Below are positions 22,099-33,058 of a DNA stretch of 64,000 bases, one piece after another (position 1 is the first letter of the stretch; every line of letters starts with the position of its first letter). Location: positions 96,219,213-96,283,212 of the forward strand of contig NC_135373.1 in the NCBI RefSeq assembly GCF_049243985.1, given 5' to 3'. Made by a program: the position numbers and the translations under genes. The stretch is from Paroedura picta (taxonomy: Eukaryota > Chordata > Lepidosauria > Squamata > Gekkonidae). The notes below the pieces were generated by a model. It did no database searches. It had not been told where the DNA came from and was given only the letters and a program-made list of their open reading frames with translations.

Positions 22099-24182
22099 TG
22101 GGAAACAACACTGGTTTCATATTACTGGTACAAGTCTAGCAGTAATTATTTAGGCAGACTGTCTACTTTTCATTCAGGAAAAATGAAGTAAGGCTGGTAT
22201 CCTTTGTTCTGGGGGCATCTCTGCCAATAATCAGTTTCACAGCCTCCGGTATACTGGGATACTGTGAAGGGTGGGGTGGGGTGCAGTGGTATCGTGATCA
22301 AGAGTCTACTAAGTGAATAAAAACACATTATTTCCAAGACTGGCTTTTCTAGTAGGGACTCTGAGGCAATGTCAGTACCCTATAGTAGTGCTGTCCTGAA
22401 TTTTCTCAGGATTCAGATTATGGCATAAGAGTTCTGAACGCCCAAAACCTTTCTTTGTTAAAATACTTTTCAATTGTTTTTAGCTATATCTAGCCATTTT
22501 AAAAAAATAAAATAACTTTCTAGACATAGTGAAATAGTCATATAGCCAATTAGATTCCCTACTTGATGACATCATTTAGAATATACACCACTATACAACT
22601 GCAAGGGCATTTCTTGCATGCTTTAGTGGTCCCTATTGGAATTGCTAAATGTGATTTGCTATGTGAGGATCTCATTCTTTCTAGTAGGAAACTGATTTCT
22701 AAAAAATGGTGCCTGAAGCAGCAGCCAACTGAGGACCAAGGAGGAGAATACTGCAGGCTTACGTATATCAACTGTTTTCATCCTTTTGTACTTGATGGGG
22801 TGACCCATCCAGGGCTGACCCAAGGTTTTTTTTTTAACTCCCCTGGGCAAACTCTGACCTTGGCACCCATCCAGTTCAGCATTCCCTTTTTTACAGGGGC
22901 TAACTATAGAAATCATGGGACTATGAATCAAGTGACATTCCAACCGACTCCTTGATTCCTTGTCCCTGTAGCTAACTTCTTTAGGTTTTCCCTCTTTTCC
23001 TTTACATGTTATAACCCCCTTTTTTCCCCTATCCATAGTAACATTATTTTTGTTCCCCACAATTCATTGTTTTAACTGTTTTACTATTTTAATATTTCAT
23101 GTAGCAATAATCTTGTATTTTTAATGTCATGATTATTAACTTCTATTATTAATGACAGTTTTCTGTAGATGTATCATTTATATGGGTCCCTTGGTCCAGC
23201 TAGCTCAGTCCTGTTCTTACTGGTGGTCGTTTTCCAGGATCCCAGACATAGAGGGGCCTTTCCTGTTGCCAGAGATTCTCTACCTGGAGACGCCAGGAAC
23301 TGGATCCGGAACTGTTTGCATGCAAAGCATGGGCTGAAACTCTGCCCCATAACATAACCCACAGGGTGTGATGGATGGGGAGGAAAGACGGGAGAAGGCG
23401 CCATCTCTCTCATTTTTAAAGGAACTCTTCATATCCCATTGCCACATAAGGCCTGTGGGATGATGGTGAATGGAAATGTGCAACAAGCAGAAAAATAAGT
23501 CAGTTCACTGTGTGTGTGAAGTATTTTCATCTGCTTTGCAATTGTACTGGTGGCAGGAGTGATATTTACTCAACTGCACAAACCCAACTATAATCTCCCC
23601 TGTTATCTTGCCCTCGTTGATGCTGGAAGATCTTTGGAGGATAAGGAATAGAGTAAGAGTGTGTGTGTGCACGCGTGTGTGTGGGAAGGGATGCTGCAGT
23701 AGCCACCCTTGATCCCTTCTGCCCACCCTTGTGCCTAAAGATGCATCTGGTAGTACAAGGAAAGTTACATGAGAGGCTGTACATAGGACCTTTTCCGCAT
23801 CTGAAGCCTACTCAAAGTCCTGCACCTTTGTAATCTTTCTTTACTGGACCACCAGGAGATATCTGCACCTTCCAGCCTTTTCTCAACAATCACTAGAAAT
23901 TGTCCTTTTAAAAAGGATACTTGCAATTCTGAAAACAAATTCTGCACTAAATTACACATAGGATACAAGCTGCATGTGGGATAAAAGAATGTGCAATGCT
24001 GACCACATTGCTAAATATTGTAAAGGATTAGATTAGATGACGTTGGTCAAAGGGGACAACATATGTCTGGTTCTTTCCAATTCCCTTTAAGAAAAATCCA
24101 GAAGTCTAGAAACCAGGTTTGGAATATCACTACAGATGTTGCTCTTGCAAAGGCCAGTGTGGGTGAAAGATTGCAGGGAGTG
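22099..24182. other. Intergenic, no ART4 seen
   Basis: Between the Gla gene and the C12orf60-like exon, where mammals have ART4, no frame resembles an ADP-ribosyltransferase. Only frames under 135 codons. Confidence 0.55.
23660..23683. repeat. (GT)n microsatellite
   Basis: gtgtgtgtgtgcacgcgtgtgtgtg, interrupted once. Confidence 0.8.
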
Positions 24183-24475
24183 ATAAAGGTAAAGGTATCC
24201 CCTGTGCAAGCACCGGGTCATGTCTGACCCTTGGGGTGACGCCCTCTAGCATTTTCTTGGCAGACTCAATACGGGGTGGTTTGCCAGTGCCTTCCCCAGT
24301 CATTACCGTTTACCCCCCCAGCAAGCTGGGTACTCATTTTACCGACCTCGGAAGGATGGAAGGCTGAGTCAACCTTGAGCCAGCTGCTGGGATCGAACTC
24401 CCAGCCTCATGGGCAGAGCTTTCAGACTGCATGTCTGCTGTCTTACCATTCTGTGCCACAAGAGGCTCTTGCAGG
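24183..24475 (-). mobile_element. Sauria-type SINE, near full length
   Basis: On the minus strand: tRNA-like head (cctcttgtggcacagaatgg, B box gttcgatcccag), body with ggtcggtaaaatgagtaccc, and tail gtcagacatgacccggtgc ending in TACCTTTA repeats. The tail resembles the BovB 3' end, so BovB machinery is the likely mobiliser. Confidence 0.88.
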
Positions 24476-24721
24476 GAGTGATGCCGTGTTATAAAAGCTG
24501 AATACATAGCCCTAAGAAACAAGAGTTTAGTCCTCTGACTCATTATTATTGTTCTTCTGGTGCCACCATGTGGTGATTTCACATACTGACTACGATAATA
24601 CTTTTTGCAATCACAAACCCATTGGATGTGAGTTCAAATCCAGATCCAAGGAGACTGGATAATGGCTCGTTTTCTGAGCACGTGCACAATCTCATACCTG
24701 CAGTTAGCTATGTGTCCCAAG

Positions 24722-25105
24722 CAAGCAGCAAGTCCTATGAGGAAAGGCTGAGGGACTTGGGAATATTCAGCCTGGAGAAGAGGAGGGTGAGAGGGGACAG
24801 GATTGCTGTCTATAAGTATTTGAAAGGAGGACAGGAAAAGGTTCCTGTTAGCAGCAGAGGATAGGACCTGCAGTAATATGTTAAAATTATGTGCAGAACA
24901 GTACCAGCTAGAAATCAGGAAAAATCTTTTCAGTCAGAGTAGTTCAGCAGTGGAATCAGCTGCCTATGGAGGTGAATTCTCCCTCACTGACAGTCTTCAA
25001 GCAGCAGCCAGACAGATCTCAAAGATGCTTTAGGCTGATCCTGTATTGAGCAGGGGGTTAGACTGGATGGTCTGAATGGCTCCTTCCAACTCTATGATTC
25101 TATCT
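24722..25105 (+). mobile_element. CR1 LINE 3' end
   Basis: 5'-truncated fragment covering the last about 110 codons of ORF2 (YEERLRDLGIFSLEKRR) and the 3' UTR to ATGATTCTAT. It carries stops and small deletions. Confidence 0.85.
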
Positions 25106-25509
25106 TTGTGTGTAACTTAATGCACTAGTTAAATTGCCTTATGATGCAGAAGTAGCTATCAGTACTGCTCATATTGGTGCCATTTTCCTTGCCTCCATTC
25201 CCAGTGGCTGCCTTTGCTCTTCATGCTAACAAAACACTTTTCCTGAGCCTTTAAAACAATTAACAATTGCCATATTGTTGCAGCACAACTGCATTACAAT
25301 GATCTATTATAATGATCTCATATCTCTTAGAAATCGACTAATCCTAGGTTTCATTTTTTAGAAAAAGAAAGCATCTAATCACTTTCGTTGAGAGATATGA
25401 AATACAAGGTGAATCCTTTGTATCTCCAAAATGAAACAGGATAGACACTTGTTTGTACAAAACTGAAAGCTGGGAATTAGGAAGAAGTAACAGACCATGG
25501 GAATATCTT

Positions 25510-25515
25510 TTTATT
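25510..25515 (-). terminator. Candidate poly(A) signal for the C12orf60-like gene
   Basis: TTTATT on the plus strand reads AATAAA on the minus strand, about 400 nt after the stop of the C12orf60-like frame. It sits beside a SINE tail (25,527-25,600). Use is inferred only. Confidence 0.35.
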
Positions 25516-25526
25516 TGTAGTTTTTT

Positions 25527-25600
25527 CCATCAAGTCACAGCTGACTTATAGAGACCCCCATAGGGCTTTCAAGGCAAGAGACGGGCAGAGATGGTTCGCA
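25527..25600 (-). mobile_element. 5S-type SINE tail only
   Basis: catcaagtcacagctgacttatagagacc ... gggctttcaaggcaagagac is the complement of the tail at 37.8 kb. Confidence 0.55.
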
Positions 25601-25911
25601 GAGTTGGTTTTTTTTGTGGCGACCCCCCCCCCCCCAGTCCCCTGGGGTGAAGAAATGGCAGCTGTGGGGGAAGACGGGCCTAAAACAAGGAAACAATGGG
25701 GGAAATCGGTGTGTGAATGCTCTGTTGTGAATGTGTCTGCATTCCCAGGGGCAACAGGAGTTACACAGAGCATCATTACCACGTGGAAGCAGCCACGGTT
25801 ACAGAAGGCACGACAGTTGCTGCAATCACCAAAAGTTTTCTTTTTAATTTGCAAAACTTTTGTTGTGTAAACAGAAGTGGGTTTCTAACAGCTCAGCAAT
25901 CACCTTCCAGA

Positions 25912-26703
25912 TCATTGCAATTTGTCGATGATCAGTGTGATGTACTCTTCGGCCCTCTTAACAACACTTTGGAAATCTTCACAAGCTGGCTTCAATACCT
26001 TAACAGCATTTTCCAGGCAATCTGCAGCCATTTCAAGGCTGTTCTTGGGTGTCTGCCCCTGGAGAACTGCCCTTACAAAGCTGGTAAGTGAGTAAGCTAT
26101 TGAAGGCATAGACTGAAGGCGAGCCTTCCCTCCAGACTTCCCTCCAGCCTTCCCTCCAGCAGGAGAGGATGAAGTGCTAGTTTCTGGAAGGGCTTTTGCA
26201 AGTTCTTCATCGGTCATGAGAAGTTCACCCACTCGCAGAGACATCACAGGTGAATTCGCTAATAACTTCAATGCAGTCTGCAGTTTTTCAGAGAGATTAT
26301 TATTTTTCAGTAGGATTATAGCAATGGGACCACAGATCGTTGCAAAAGATCCCTGATAAAGGCCATAAATTTCCTTCACAAGTTTGACTTTTTTATCCAT
26401 GGGTGATACAGGTTGAAGTATCTGAGCGTACAACGGGCCACTGACACATTGCTGGACGTCCTTGTCTTTCAACTCTACTGTCTCTTGCATGTCTTTCAGA
26501 GCACTCACCAGAAGCTGAAGGTTCTCCTTGATGCCGAGGTTTTCCCTCACAATAACATTGGGAAATTCAGTTCCAAGGTACTGGTTGAGCATTCGGAACA
26601 TGGTGTTGGTGGAAGAGACAAAGATGTAGACACAGTCATACAGAGTACGGCTAGCATTGCATAGCCGTTGCTTATCTTTCTCAGCACCAAACATGGACAT
26701 CAT
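25912..26703 (-). CDS. C12orf60: C12orf60-like protein, single coding exon, 263 aa
   Basis: Uncharacterised helical protein. The reading frame is open from ATG 26,703 (MMSMFGAEKDKQRL) to TGA 25,914. An acceptor (tttcgtttcag on the minus strand, exon starting at 26,725) lies just before it, so an upstream 5' UTR exon is expected and the in-frame codons beyond 26,725 are intron. Similarity to mammalian C12orf60 is judged from memory: an EKDK-R-L start, a long helical N-terminal half, 'SPVMSLRVGELL' matching the human PIMNL region, a low-complexity linker, and a helical C-terminus (TPKNSLEMAADCLENAVKVL). Residues about 180-195 hold a 9-nt tandem repeat giving GGKAGGKSGGKA. ATG 26,694 is an alternative start. 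Function is unknown. The gene is antisense to SMCO3, as in mammals. Confidence 0.8.
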   Translation of the reverse strand: MMSMFGAEKDKQRLCNASRTLYDCVYIFVSSTNTMFRMLNQYLGTEFPNVIVRENLGIKENLQLLVSALKDMQETVELKDKDVQQCVSGPLYAQILQPVSPMDKKVKLVKEIYGLYQGSFATICGPIAIILLKNNNLSEKLQTALKLLANSPVMSLRVGELLMTDEELAKALPETSTSSSPAGGKAGGKSGGKARLQSMPSIAYSLTSFVRAVLQGQTPKNSLEMAADCLENAVKVLKPACEDFQSVVKRAEEYITLIIDKLQ

Positions 26704-26725
26704 TTCCAAACAGGGAGAGGCCACA

Positions 26726-27394
26726 CTGAAACGAAAAGCAAAATATACTAAGTGTACAAAGATCAGTTCCAAGCCTATCTGACTTATAAGCTTCTGCAAA
26801 CCTCCAACAGCCACAGTATATTCAAAATAAAGAGACAAAGGTATTCTGTGCTGGACAAGATAGCTAGCTTTATAAAGATTTGCAAGAATTGTTCAAGTGC
26901 ATTGTCCTGAGAAAAATAAAACAAAAACTTTATTAATCTGAAAGAGTAAAATAAATGCCAAAGTAAACAATGAAACTTTTTTTAAATGTGGGAATTTCCT
27001 TGAGCATGACACTAACTACAAAGGAGAACAATATCTGCACTAAATTATTGCTTTTCTAGCAGTATAGGGACAGAACAGCGACACCAGGGAGACAAGAAAA
27101 TATGATTCTGTCAATTTCATCCCCTAAACTCATTTCAGTTTTCTATTCCCAACATGGCCACAATCCAATCCCATTATGCACTGCCATTGACCAAAAAATT
27201 CACAAGGGGAAGGGCAAAACATGAAATACTACAGCATAATTGACCCCATTAATGTTGAGAGATACATGAAGCACTGAGTTGCAGAAAATCAAAGATGAAG
27301 TTTTATCATTCCCCTACCCCCTGCTCTGTGCTTCTTGGATCAATCTGAACACATATTTAAACTTATGGTGGCAATGTAGGTTATGAATACTACC
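26726..27394. other. Probable 5' intron of the C12orf60-like gene
   Basis: AT-rich, no repeats recognised, acceptor at its left end (minus strand). Confidence 0.45.
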
Positions 27395-28150
27395 TAGCAC
27401 GCCTCCAGTTGTGGACCATCTTAATAGACCATCTGAAACTCAACCTCTCCAAAACGGAGATCCTGTGGCTGGGTAGAAGAGGGTAGGATCAGGAAGCGTG
27501 TCTCCCATGCCTGGACGAGTTGCAATTAACACCTGCACCGTTTGCCAGAAATTTGGGAGTGATCTTTGATGCCTCCCTTTCTATGGAAGCTCAGGTCATG
27601 AAAGTAGACCGATTGGTGTTTTTCCATCTGCAACAAGTGCAGCTACTAGCATCCTCCCTGTCATCAGAACACTTGGCTACAGTGATCCATGCAAAGGGCA
27701 CTTCCAGATTACTTCTGTAACTCACTTTACGCGGGCCCTACCCTTGGCTTTGATCTGGAAATGGCAGCTGGTGCAAAATGCAGTTGCATGGGTCCTCACA
27801 TGTTGGAGGGCCTATATACAGCCCATGCTACGTCATCTGCTTCTGGGTCAACTTCAGGGTATTGGTTTTAACCTTTAAGGTGATGCACGGTCAGGGTCCC
27901 ACTTATCTGTGGGACCACTTATCTGCTTATGCCCCCCGCAGGGCTCTTCGCTCAGTCGGTATGAATCTACTGGTTGTCCCAGGCCCCTGGGACATCCGCC
28001 TGGCCTCGGCCAGGACCAGGGCCTTTTCAGCCCTGGCCCTAATCTAGCGGAATGAGCTTCCGGAAGAGCTGAGGGCCCTGTCTGAGTTGTCAGCTTCAGC
28101 TTTCTGCAGGGCTTGCAAGATGGTGCTCTTCCACATGGCGTATAGTTGGG
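27395..28150 (+). mobile_element. L2-type LINE, ORF2 C-terminal fragment
   Basis: Frames interrupted by stops read like the RT C-terminus of L2/CR1-superfamily elements: KLNLSKTEILWLG, then NLGVIFDASLSMEAQV, then VPGPWDIRLASARTRAFSALA and a W.ELPEELR-like block. Old, truncated at both ends, 0.7 kb past the C12orf60-like exon. Confidence 0.75.
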
Positions 28151-29217
28151 AAATAATTAAACTAGCTAGGTTGAATTGTGCTATATGTCTTTTGAAAACA
28201 CTAATGAAATTTATATTTTATGATACCTTAGAAAAGAAATATCAATTTTTGCCTTTCTCTTTTCACTAAAAGCAGCCATGGCTAGGGGTATCAATCATGG
28301 AAATCACATGGGTAGATCAAAATTAGGTCTTATATGGTTGAGCTAATCTAAAATGTCCCTGCTAGTCCCTTATCTTGGCTTTGATGTTAGATTCAGTCCT
28401 CTGCCTTATTACCAGAGATGTCTAAGGACTGAACTATGTGTTACACTGTGGCTCAGGATTGAATCATCTCCAGTGTAGCTTAGCTTAAAAAGCATCTGGA
28501 AAGAGCCCAAGCTGTGTTTGGGTGGCAACACTCCTGAAAGTTTGTTTGTTTGTTTAAAGTCTCTTCCATTTTTTGATTGAAATCCCTCCTTGGCTATCAA
28601 GAAGGAAAGAAAAGGATGTTTCTCATTTCCCCTTTCTGCTGGAGCTAAAAGCAATCCTTAAGGGCTGGTTTCAACAGAGGAAAATGTGAGAGAAAATTAT
28701 CCTTAATGACACTGCTTCAGTCCAATTCAGTCCAATTCCCACCACTGCTTTATAAAGCTAAACTACACATTGAAGAATCTGAACATGGATGCCTAGAATA
28801 AATGCGGTTTAACTCTTGCAACTGGCATTAACTCACATTAAGAGCTAAGATGCAAGTAATATTCATGCTCCTTGTAAATAACCTTTTGCAAATCCTACCT
28901 GTTTAAGTAAGACTGTTTTAGTTCAGTTCATGATGGTCCTAAGTCAGATTCTCACGCACATGAAGGATACCTTTCTTCCATCCTGCCAAAAGACCCAGGC
29001 ACACAGACTAAAAGCTCAGCCTTACTCAGCACTGAAAACCACATGAAATATGCAACGTGAGCGGGAAGTCTATGCCTATTTTGCATTTTTGCTGCTAATA
29101 ATAAAATATACATAGTATATGCATGAACTTGCAATTAGCCTTGATCTACTTGATCTACAGTATTTTTATTCCAAAATGGTGATTTCAAATTGGAACACTT
29201 ACGGTAGCTCCTAAAGG
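28151..29217. other. No gene seen
   Basis: Unique-looking sequence; probably intronic for the C12orf60-like gene. Confidence 0.45.
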
Positions 29218-29312
29218 ATAGATTCAAATGAGTAGCCGTGTTGGTCTGAAGTAGCACAATAAAATCAGAGTCCAGTAGCACCTTTAAGACCAACAAAGAT
29301 TTAATCAAGGTA
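29218..29312 (-). repeat. Retroposon 3' end, unclassified (possibly Penelope-like)
   Basis: The minus strand reads ttaaatctttgttggtcttaaaggtgctactggactctg ... cttcagaccaacacggctactc. Confidence 0.5.
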
Positions 29313-29340
29313 GCTCCTAAAGAAAGCCCTGCTATGTGAG

Positions 29341-29705
29341 TGTCCATGCCCTGTCCTGGATAGTCCCGGCTAGCCCAATCTCATCATACCTTGGAAGCGA
29401 AGCATGGTTGGTCTGGTTAGTATTTGGATGGGAGACCACCTAAGAAGTCCAGAATCCCAACACAGAGGCAGGCAATGGCAATGCAGAGGCAGGCAATGGC
29501 AAAGAGAGCCAGTTTGGTGTAGTGGTTAGGAGTGCGGACTTCTAATCTGGCATGCCAGGTTTGATTCTGCACTTCCACACATGCAACCAGCTGGGTGACC
29601 TTGGGCTTGCCACGGCACTGATAAAACTGTCTTCTTCTTCTTCTTCTTCTTCTTCTTCTTCTTCTTCTTCCTCTGAATGTCTCTTGCCTTGAAACTCTAC
29701 AGCTT
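29341..29705 (+). mobile_element. 5S rRNA-derived SINE split by a tRNA-derived SINE
   Basis: 5S-like part: gtcccggctagcccaatctcatcataccttggaagcgaagcatgg ... ggttagtatttggatgggagaccacc. Then gaggcaggcaatggca doubled, an interrupting SINE at 29,505-29,672, and the remaining tail ctctgaatgtctcttgcc. Confidence 0.75.
29505..29672 (+). mobile_element. tRNA-derived SINE inserted in a 5S-derived SINE
   Basis: gagagccagtttggtgtagtgg through gccacggcactgataaaactgt, then directly (CTT)n. The 3' half of the core is missing. The 5S SINE resumes after it. Confidence 0.8.
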
Positions 29706-31050
29706 TTCTCAATGTTTTTACTGTTGAGAATCCCCTGAAACATTCTTCTGGCTGTGGGATACCCCTATAAGTGGTGCGATTGTGCAGAACATGGTTTGGA
29801 AGCATAGCTGTGTACACGCTCACCCAGGGCCTTCCCCACCCTCTCCAGGCCCATCATTGGCCATTTGGGAAGGGTTTTTTTTATATGACAATATATGATT
29901 ACATCACTATAAGTATTTAACAAATTTTAAAAAATATTAACAAACTCCCAACCATTTGGGAAACCCTTCCAGGGCTGTCAAGAAACCCTAGGGTTTCACA
30001 TAATCCTGGTTCAGAAAGCCTGCTCTACCAGGTCAACATAAATCAGCTGTGACTGGATGGCTAAAAAAAGAAAGGAAAAAGGGGGCTCACAACCCGATTC
30101 TGTGAACTGCTATTTAGTTAATAAGGACACAGTATCTCCAGCCTCGTGACTTGTAATGCTGAGCTAGCATTGTGAGCAAGCCCATGACCCTGTATCAGCA
30201 CAGTAGGGCAGTTCAGTATTAGTATACCAACGCTATCTATCAGCAGCAGGTTAGGAGCCAAAGATATGATGCCTACAAACAAACTTATTATGTAAAACTG
30301 AAAAATGAGGTAAGAGCTTCCTTTGATCATTTATAAGGTATGGATATGGTTAGGTAAGGAATATTATCAGTGGAGTTTAGAATAGCAAGAAAGGGAGAAT
30401 TAGGTTCTTGATAGTCATGTATAAGCCAGAGAATGCTGGATGAACTAAGAAGTACACTGTTAAAGTATTATACATTTAGACTGTTTTTAATACCATTTTA
30501 AATACCATTATTTCCTCCAAGGAATTCTAGGAGTTGTAGTTTGTTGAGATGTTTAGTGCAGATGAGTGTGCTGAGTATTCTATTAGATTCATAACCTTCC
30601 TCAGACCTACAATTCCCAGAGTTTGTTTGCTTTTTTGAAAGATTAACTGTTATTCCCATTTACACCTGTAGTGCAGATCTAATACTATTTGCTTATGTCT
30701 ATGGTAGAAATCCTCCACCTTGTTGAACCAATGGGCACTTTTGGAAATTTGTGAACAGGTATTGGTTGCTAACATTAAAATGACTGCCAACACAGTAGGT
30801 AGAACCAATGGCAAAATGGCTGCCATGAAGGCTGGTCCAGTCAAAAAATATTGAGACGCTCCATGGCTAGCTTCCTCATATAATGGTGACATCTATTTCA
30901 AAATGCATACTCCCTGCATAAACAATGTCTCCTTGGTCTTTCTGAATCACTTCCTACTATAATAAAGTAGAGGAAAGATGGAATCAGCACTTTGATTTGG
31001 GAAAGAGCAAGTGGGCTCCAGGAAATACAGTTGGCCTATAGCAACCCTTC
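29706..31050. other. SMCO3 upstream region
   Basis: Apart from a fold-back remnant at 30.5 kb nothing is recognised. An untranslated first exon of SMCO3 may lie here. Confidence 0.4.
30515..30640. mobile_element. Possible fold-back MITE remnant
   Basis: ggaattctaggagttgtagttt near the left and cctacaattcccagagttt near the right are near-complements. Degraded, with no clear target duplication. Confidence 0.35.
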
Positions 31051-31079
31051 ATCTTTCTTTATCAGATTATCTTCACAGA

Positions 31080-31757
31080 ATGAAATTAAGTGATCTCCTC
31101 TATCCAAACAACCCAAAGAGACGCCAGGATGTCATTGACCTGCATCAGCAACTGCTCGCTTGCATGCAACTCAATTTTAAGGCAACCAATGAACTGATTG
31201 GAGCACTGAATGCACATCTGGAGGCCAAGATAATTCACATTAAAATGAAAGAGGGAGGTACCATCAAAGAGAACTGCGACATTATTATACAAGCCATGTG
31301 TGATATTCAGCAAACGTTGGTGAATTTTGACAAAGAAATTAAGGAAAAGCTAGAACCAGTAATGTATCAAAAGCTTTATGATATTAAACAGCCTGAGCTG
31401 GAAAAAATTGCCACAGCTCATAAAATTGTTTCTATTGTTCTTGGAGAGGCTACTGCTACTGCAGGGGCAGTAGTGGTAAAATTAATAGGTTCAAATATTA
31501 TAAAGGTTATGGTTAACAAACTAGCTGCGCTGCTTTCTCAGATCGGGCTATCGATCCTTGGGGGCATTGGCATTAGTGTTCTGGGGCTTGGCATTGAAAT
31601 CATTCTTCATGCCATCTTGGGAGCAGTGGAAAGAGATCACCTTCTGGCATGTATTCAGAGCTATGAGCAACATCTGGCGGAATTTAAGGATGCCTCGGAG
31701 ACATATCAGTGTGCTATCAATGAAGTAAGCGCACTGGTGAAAGACAAAGTGGAGTAA
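31080..31757 (+). CDS. SMCO3: SMCO3, single-pass membrane coiled-coil protein 3, 225 aa
   Basis: Membrane protein of unknown function. The frame from ATG 31,080 (MKLSDLLYPNNPKRR) to TAA 31,757 gives 225 residues, the length I recall for human SMCO3. Conserved blocks include NPKRRQDVIDLHQQLL (about 11-26), GTIKENCDIIIQA (60-72), LEPVMYQKLYDIK (91-103) and a hydrophobic Gly/Ile/Leu stretch (about 155-183) that is the predicted membrane segment. It is followed by helical sequence with an ESY-like block (about 194-212). The frame is open further upstream, but an acceptor (ctttctttatcag) lies 15 nt before the chosen ATG and the family starts here, so the upstream codons are intron. One coding exon, probably nested in the antisense C12orf60 5' intron. 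Confidence 0.93.
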   Translation: MKLSDLLYPNNPKRRQDVIDLHQQLLACMQLNFKATNELIGALNAHLEAKIIHIKMKEGGTIKENCDIIIQAMCDIQQTLVNFDKEIKEKLEPVMYQKLYDIKQPELEKIATAHKIVSIVLGEATATAGAVVVKLIGSNIIKVMVNKLAALLSQIGLSILGGIGISVLGLGIEIILHAILGAVERDHLLACIQSYEQHLAEFKDASETYQCAINEVSALVKDKVE

Positions 31758-32701
31758 CTTGGGAATGTTCTTGTTCGTGGATGACTACATCAAACACATT
31801 ACAATATAATTGAAACGGCTTTTTCTTTTGCAATTATAGTTAGAACAGATCACTGTAAAGACAGGGAATTGGAATCAAGGTCTGTTTCTGTCATTGGGAG
31901 GGGTCAATATTCTTTTGCTGATTTATTTCCTGATCTCATGGCAACCCCCTAATTCACCCGTCATGCTGTTCCTGAGAGTCCCCTATCCCCAATGAGCTCC
32001 GGTGTGTGTATTGAGGGTGGGGGAAGCAGAAAATTTCCATTTTGCTGAAGCAACTGCCTTCCTTTACTGAAAGCCAAGATTTGGTGCCAACCCAAAGTGT
32101 GCTGCAGGTATGCAAAATTCATAAACACCGCTCAATATTTGTTGGTGTGTGAAATGAGATCATTCTTCTAGAGTAGTACACAGAGAAGACCACTGCTCCA
32201 AGAATGTATTGAGCCCATATGAATTCTTGGAGAAGGTGGCTAATGAACAGTACAAATCTCCCTCCGTCTAATTTTCCACTGACATTTAAGAGCCATATTT
32301 GCATCATGTCATACTTAATCCAACAACAAAGAATGGACTGCTATTATTATTTAGAATAGCTCACCTCTCCGGAAGAATCATAGAATGGGTGTGTTTTGCT
32401 TTTTTTGCTGTGTACTTTGCCAGCAATGTTCTGACATTGCAAGTCAGAACTTTCATTTTCAAACCTAAGTCCTAGTGAATTGAATGATACATTAGCTTCA
32501 ATGCACAGTTTTATAGAATTCCAACTTAAATTTTTAGGATGGGCCATCAGTAATCCACATACTTTGCCCAGTAGAGACAAGTCACGGCACATACAGTAAC
32601 ACAGCAGTCTGCACGGGCTAATCTGCAAAAAATTTTCAAGCAATGAACACGATTTGAGCACGTTTATATGTAAATTAACTGTACCATATTGGAACTAAGT
32701 G
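31758..32701. other. SMCO3 3' region
   Basis: No canonical poly(A) hexamer stands close to the stop; no other gene seen. Confidence 0.4.
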
Positions 32702-32770
32702 AAGAAGAAGAGTTGGTTCTTATATGCTGTTTTTCTCTACCCGAAGGAGGCTGTGGCTTACAATCCCTTT
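32702..32770 (-). mobile_element. tRNA-derived SINE, 3' end only
   Basis: gaagaagaagagttggttcttatatgc ... ctctacccgaaggaggctgtggc. 5'-truncated. Confidence 0.7.
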
Positions 32771-32924
32771 ACTCAATGTTATGCACTGTGGCTTGTTCTT
32801 CCAGTTGTGTACTGTTGACAGAGGGACACAACATTGGGAATAAAGGTCCCACAAGGCTTTAGAAAAGGAACAGATCTAGTGATCCATGTAAGCTACATTG
32901 GGGGTAAAAGCCTGGGGAGGAAAG

Positions 32925-33058
32925 GGACAATGCAGGGTATGATGCCAGGGAGTCCCCCCTCCAAAGCAACCGCTTTCTGCAGGGGAATCTCTGTAATCTG
33001 GAGATCAACTGTAATAGCGGGAGAGCTCCAATCCCCACTTGGAAGTTGGCAACCCTAT
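32925..33058 (+). repeat. Copy of the AGGGTTGCCA family
   Basis: caatgcagggtatgatgccagggagtcccccctccaaagcaaccgctttctgcagggg ... ccccacttggaagttggcaacccta. Right end intact, left truncated. Confidence 0.6.

Noticed and set aside
23660-23683. Purine/pyrimidine alternating GT tract as a regulatory Z-DNA site
   Set aside because: Ordinary microsatellite without nearby gene features.
26704-26838. Upstream in-frame extension of the C12orf60-like frame
   Set aside because: A splice acceptor stands at 26,725/26,726, and mammalian homologues start at about the chosen Met.
31011-31079. Upstream start for SMCO3
   Set aside because: Acceptor 15 nt before ATG 31,080; the family begins at the M-LSDLLYP block.
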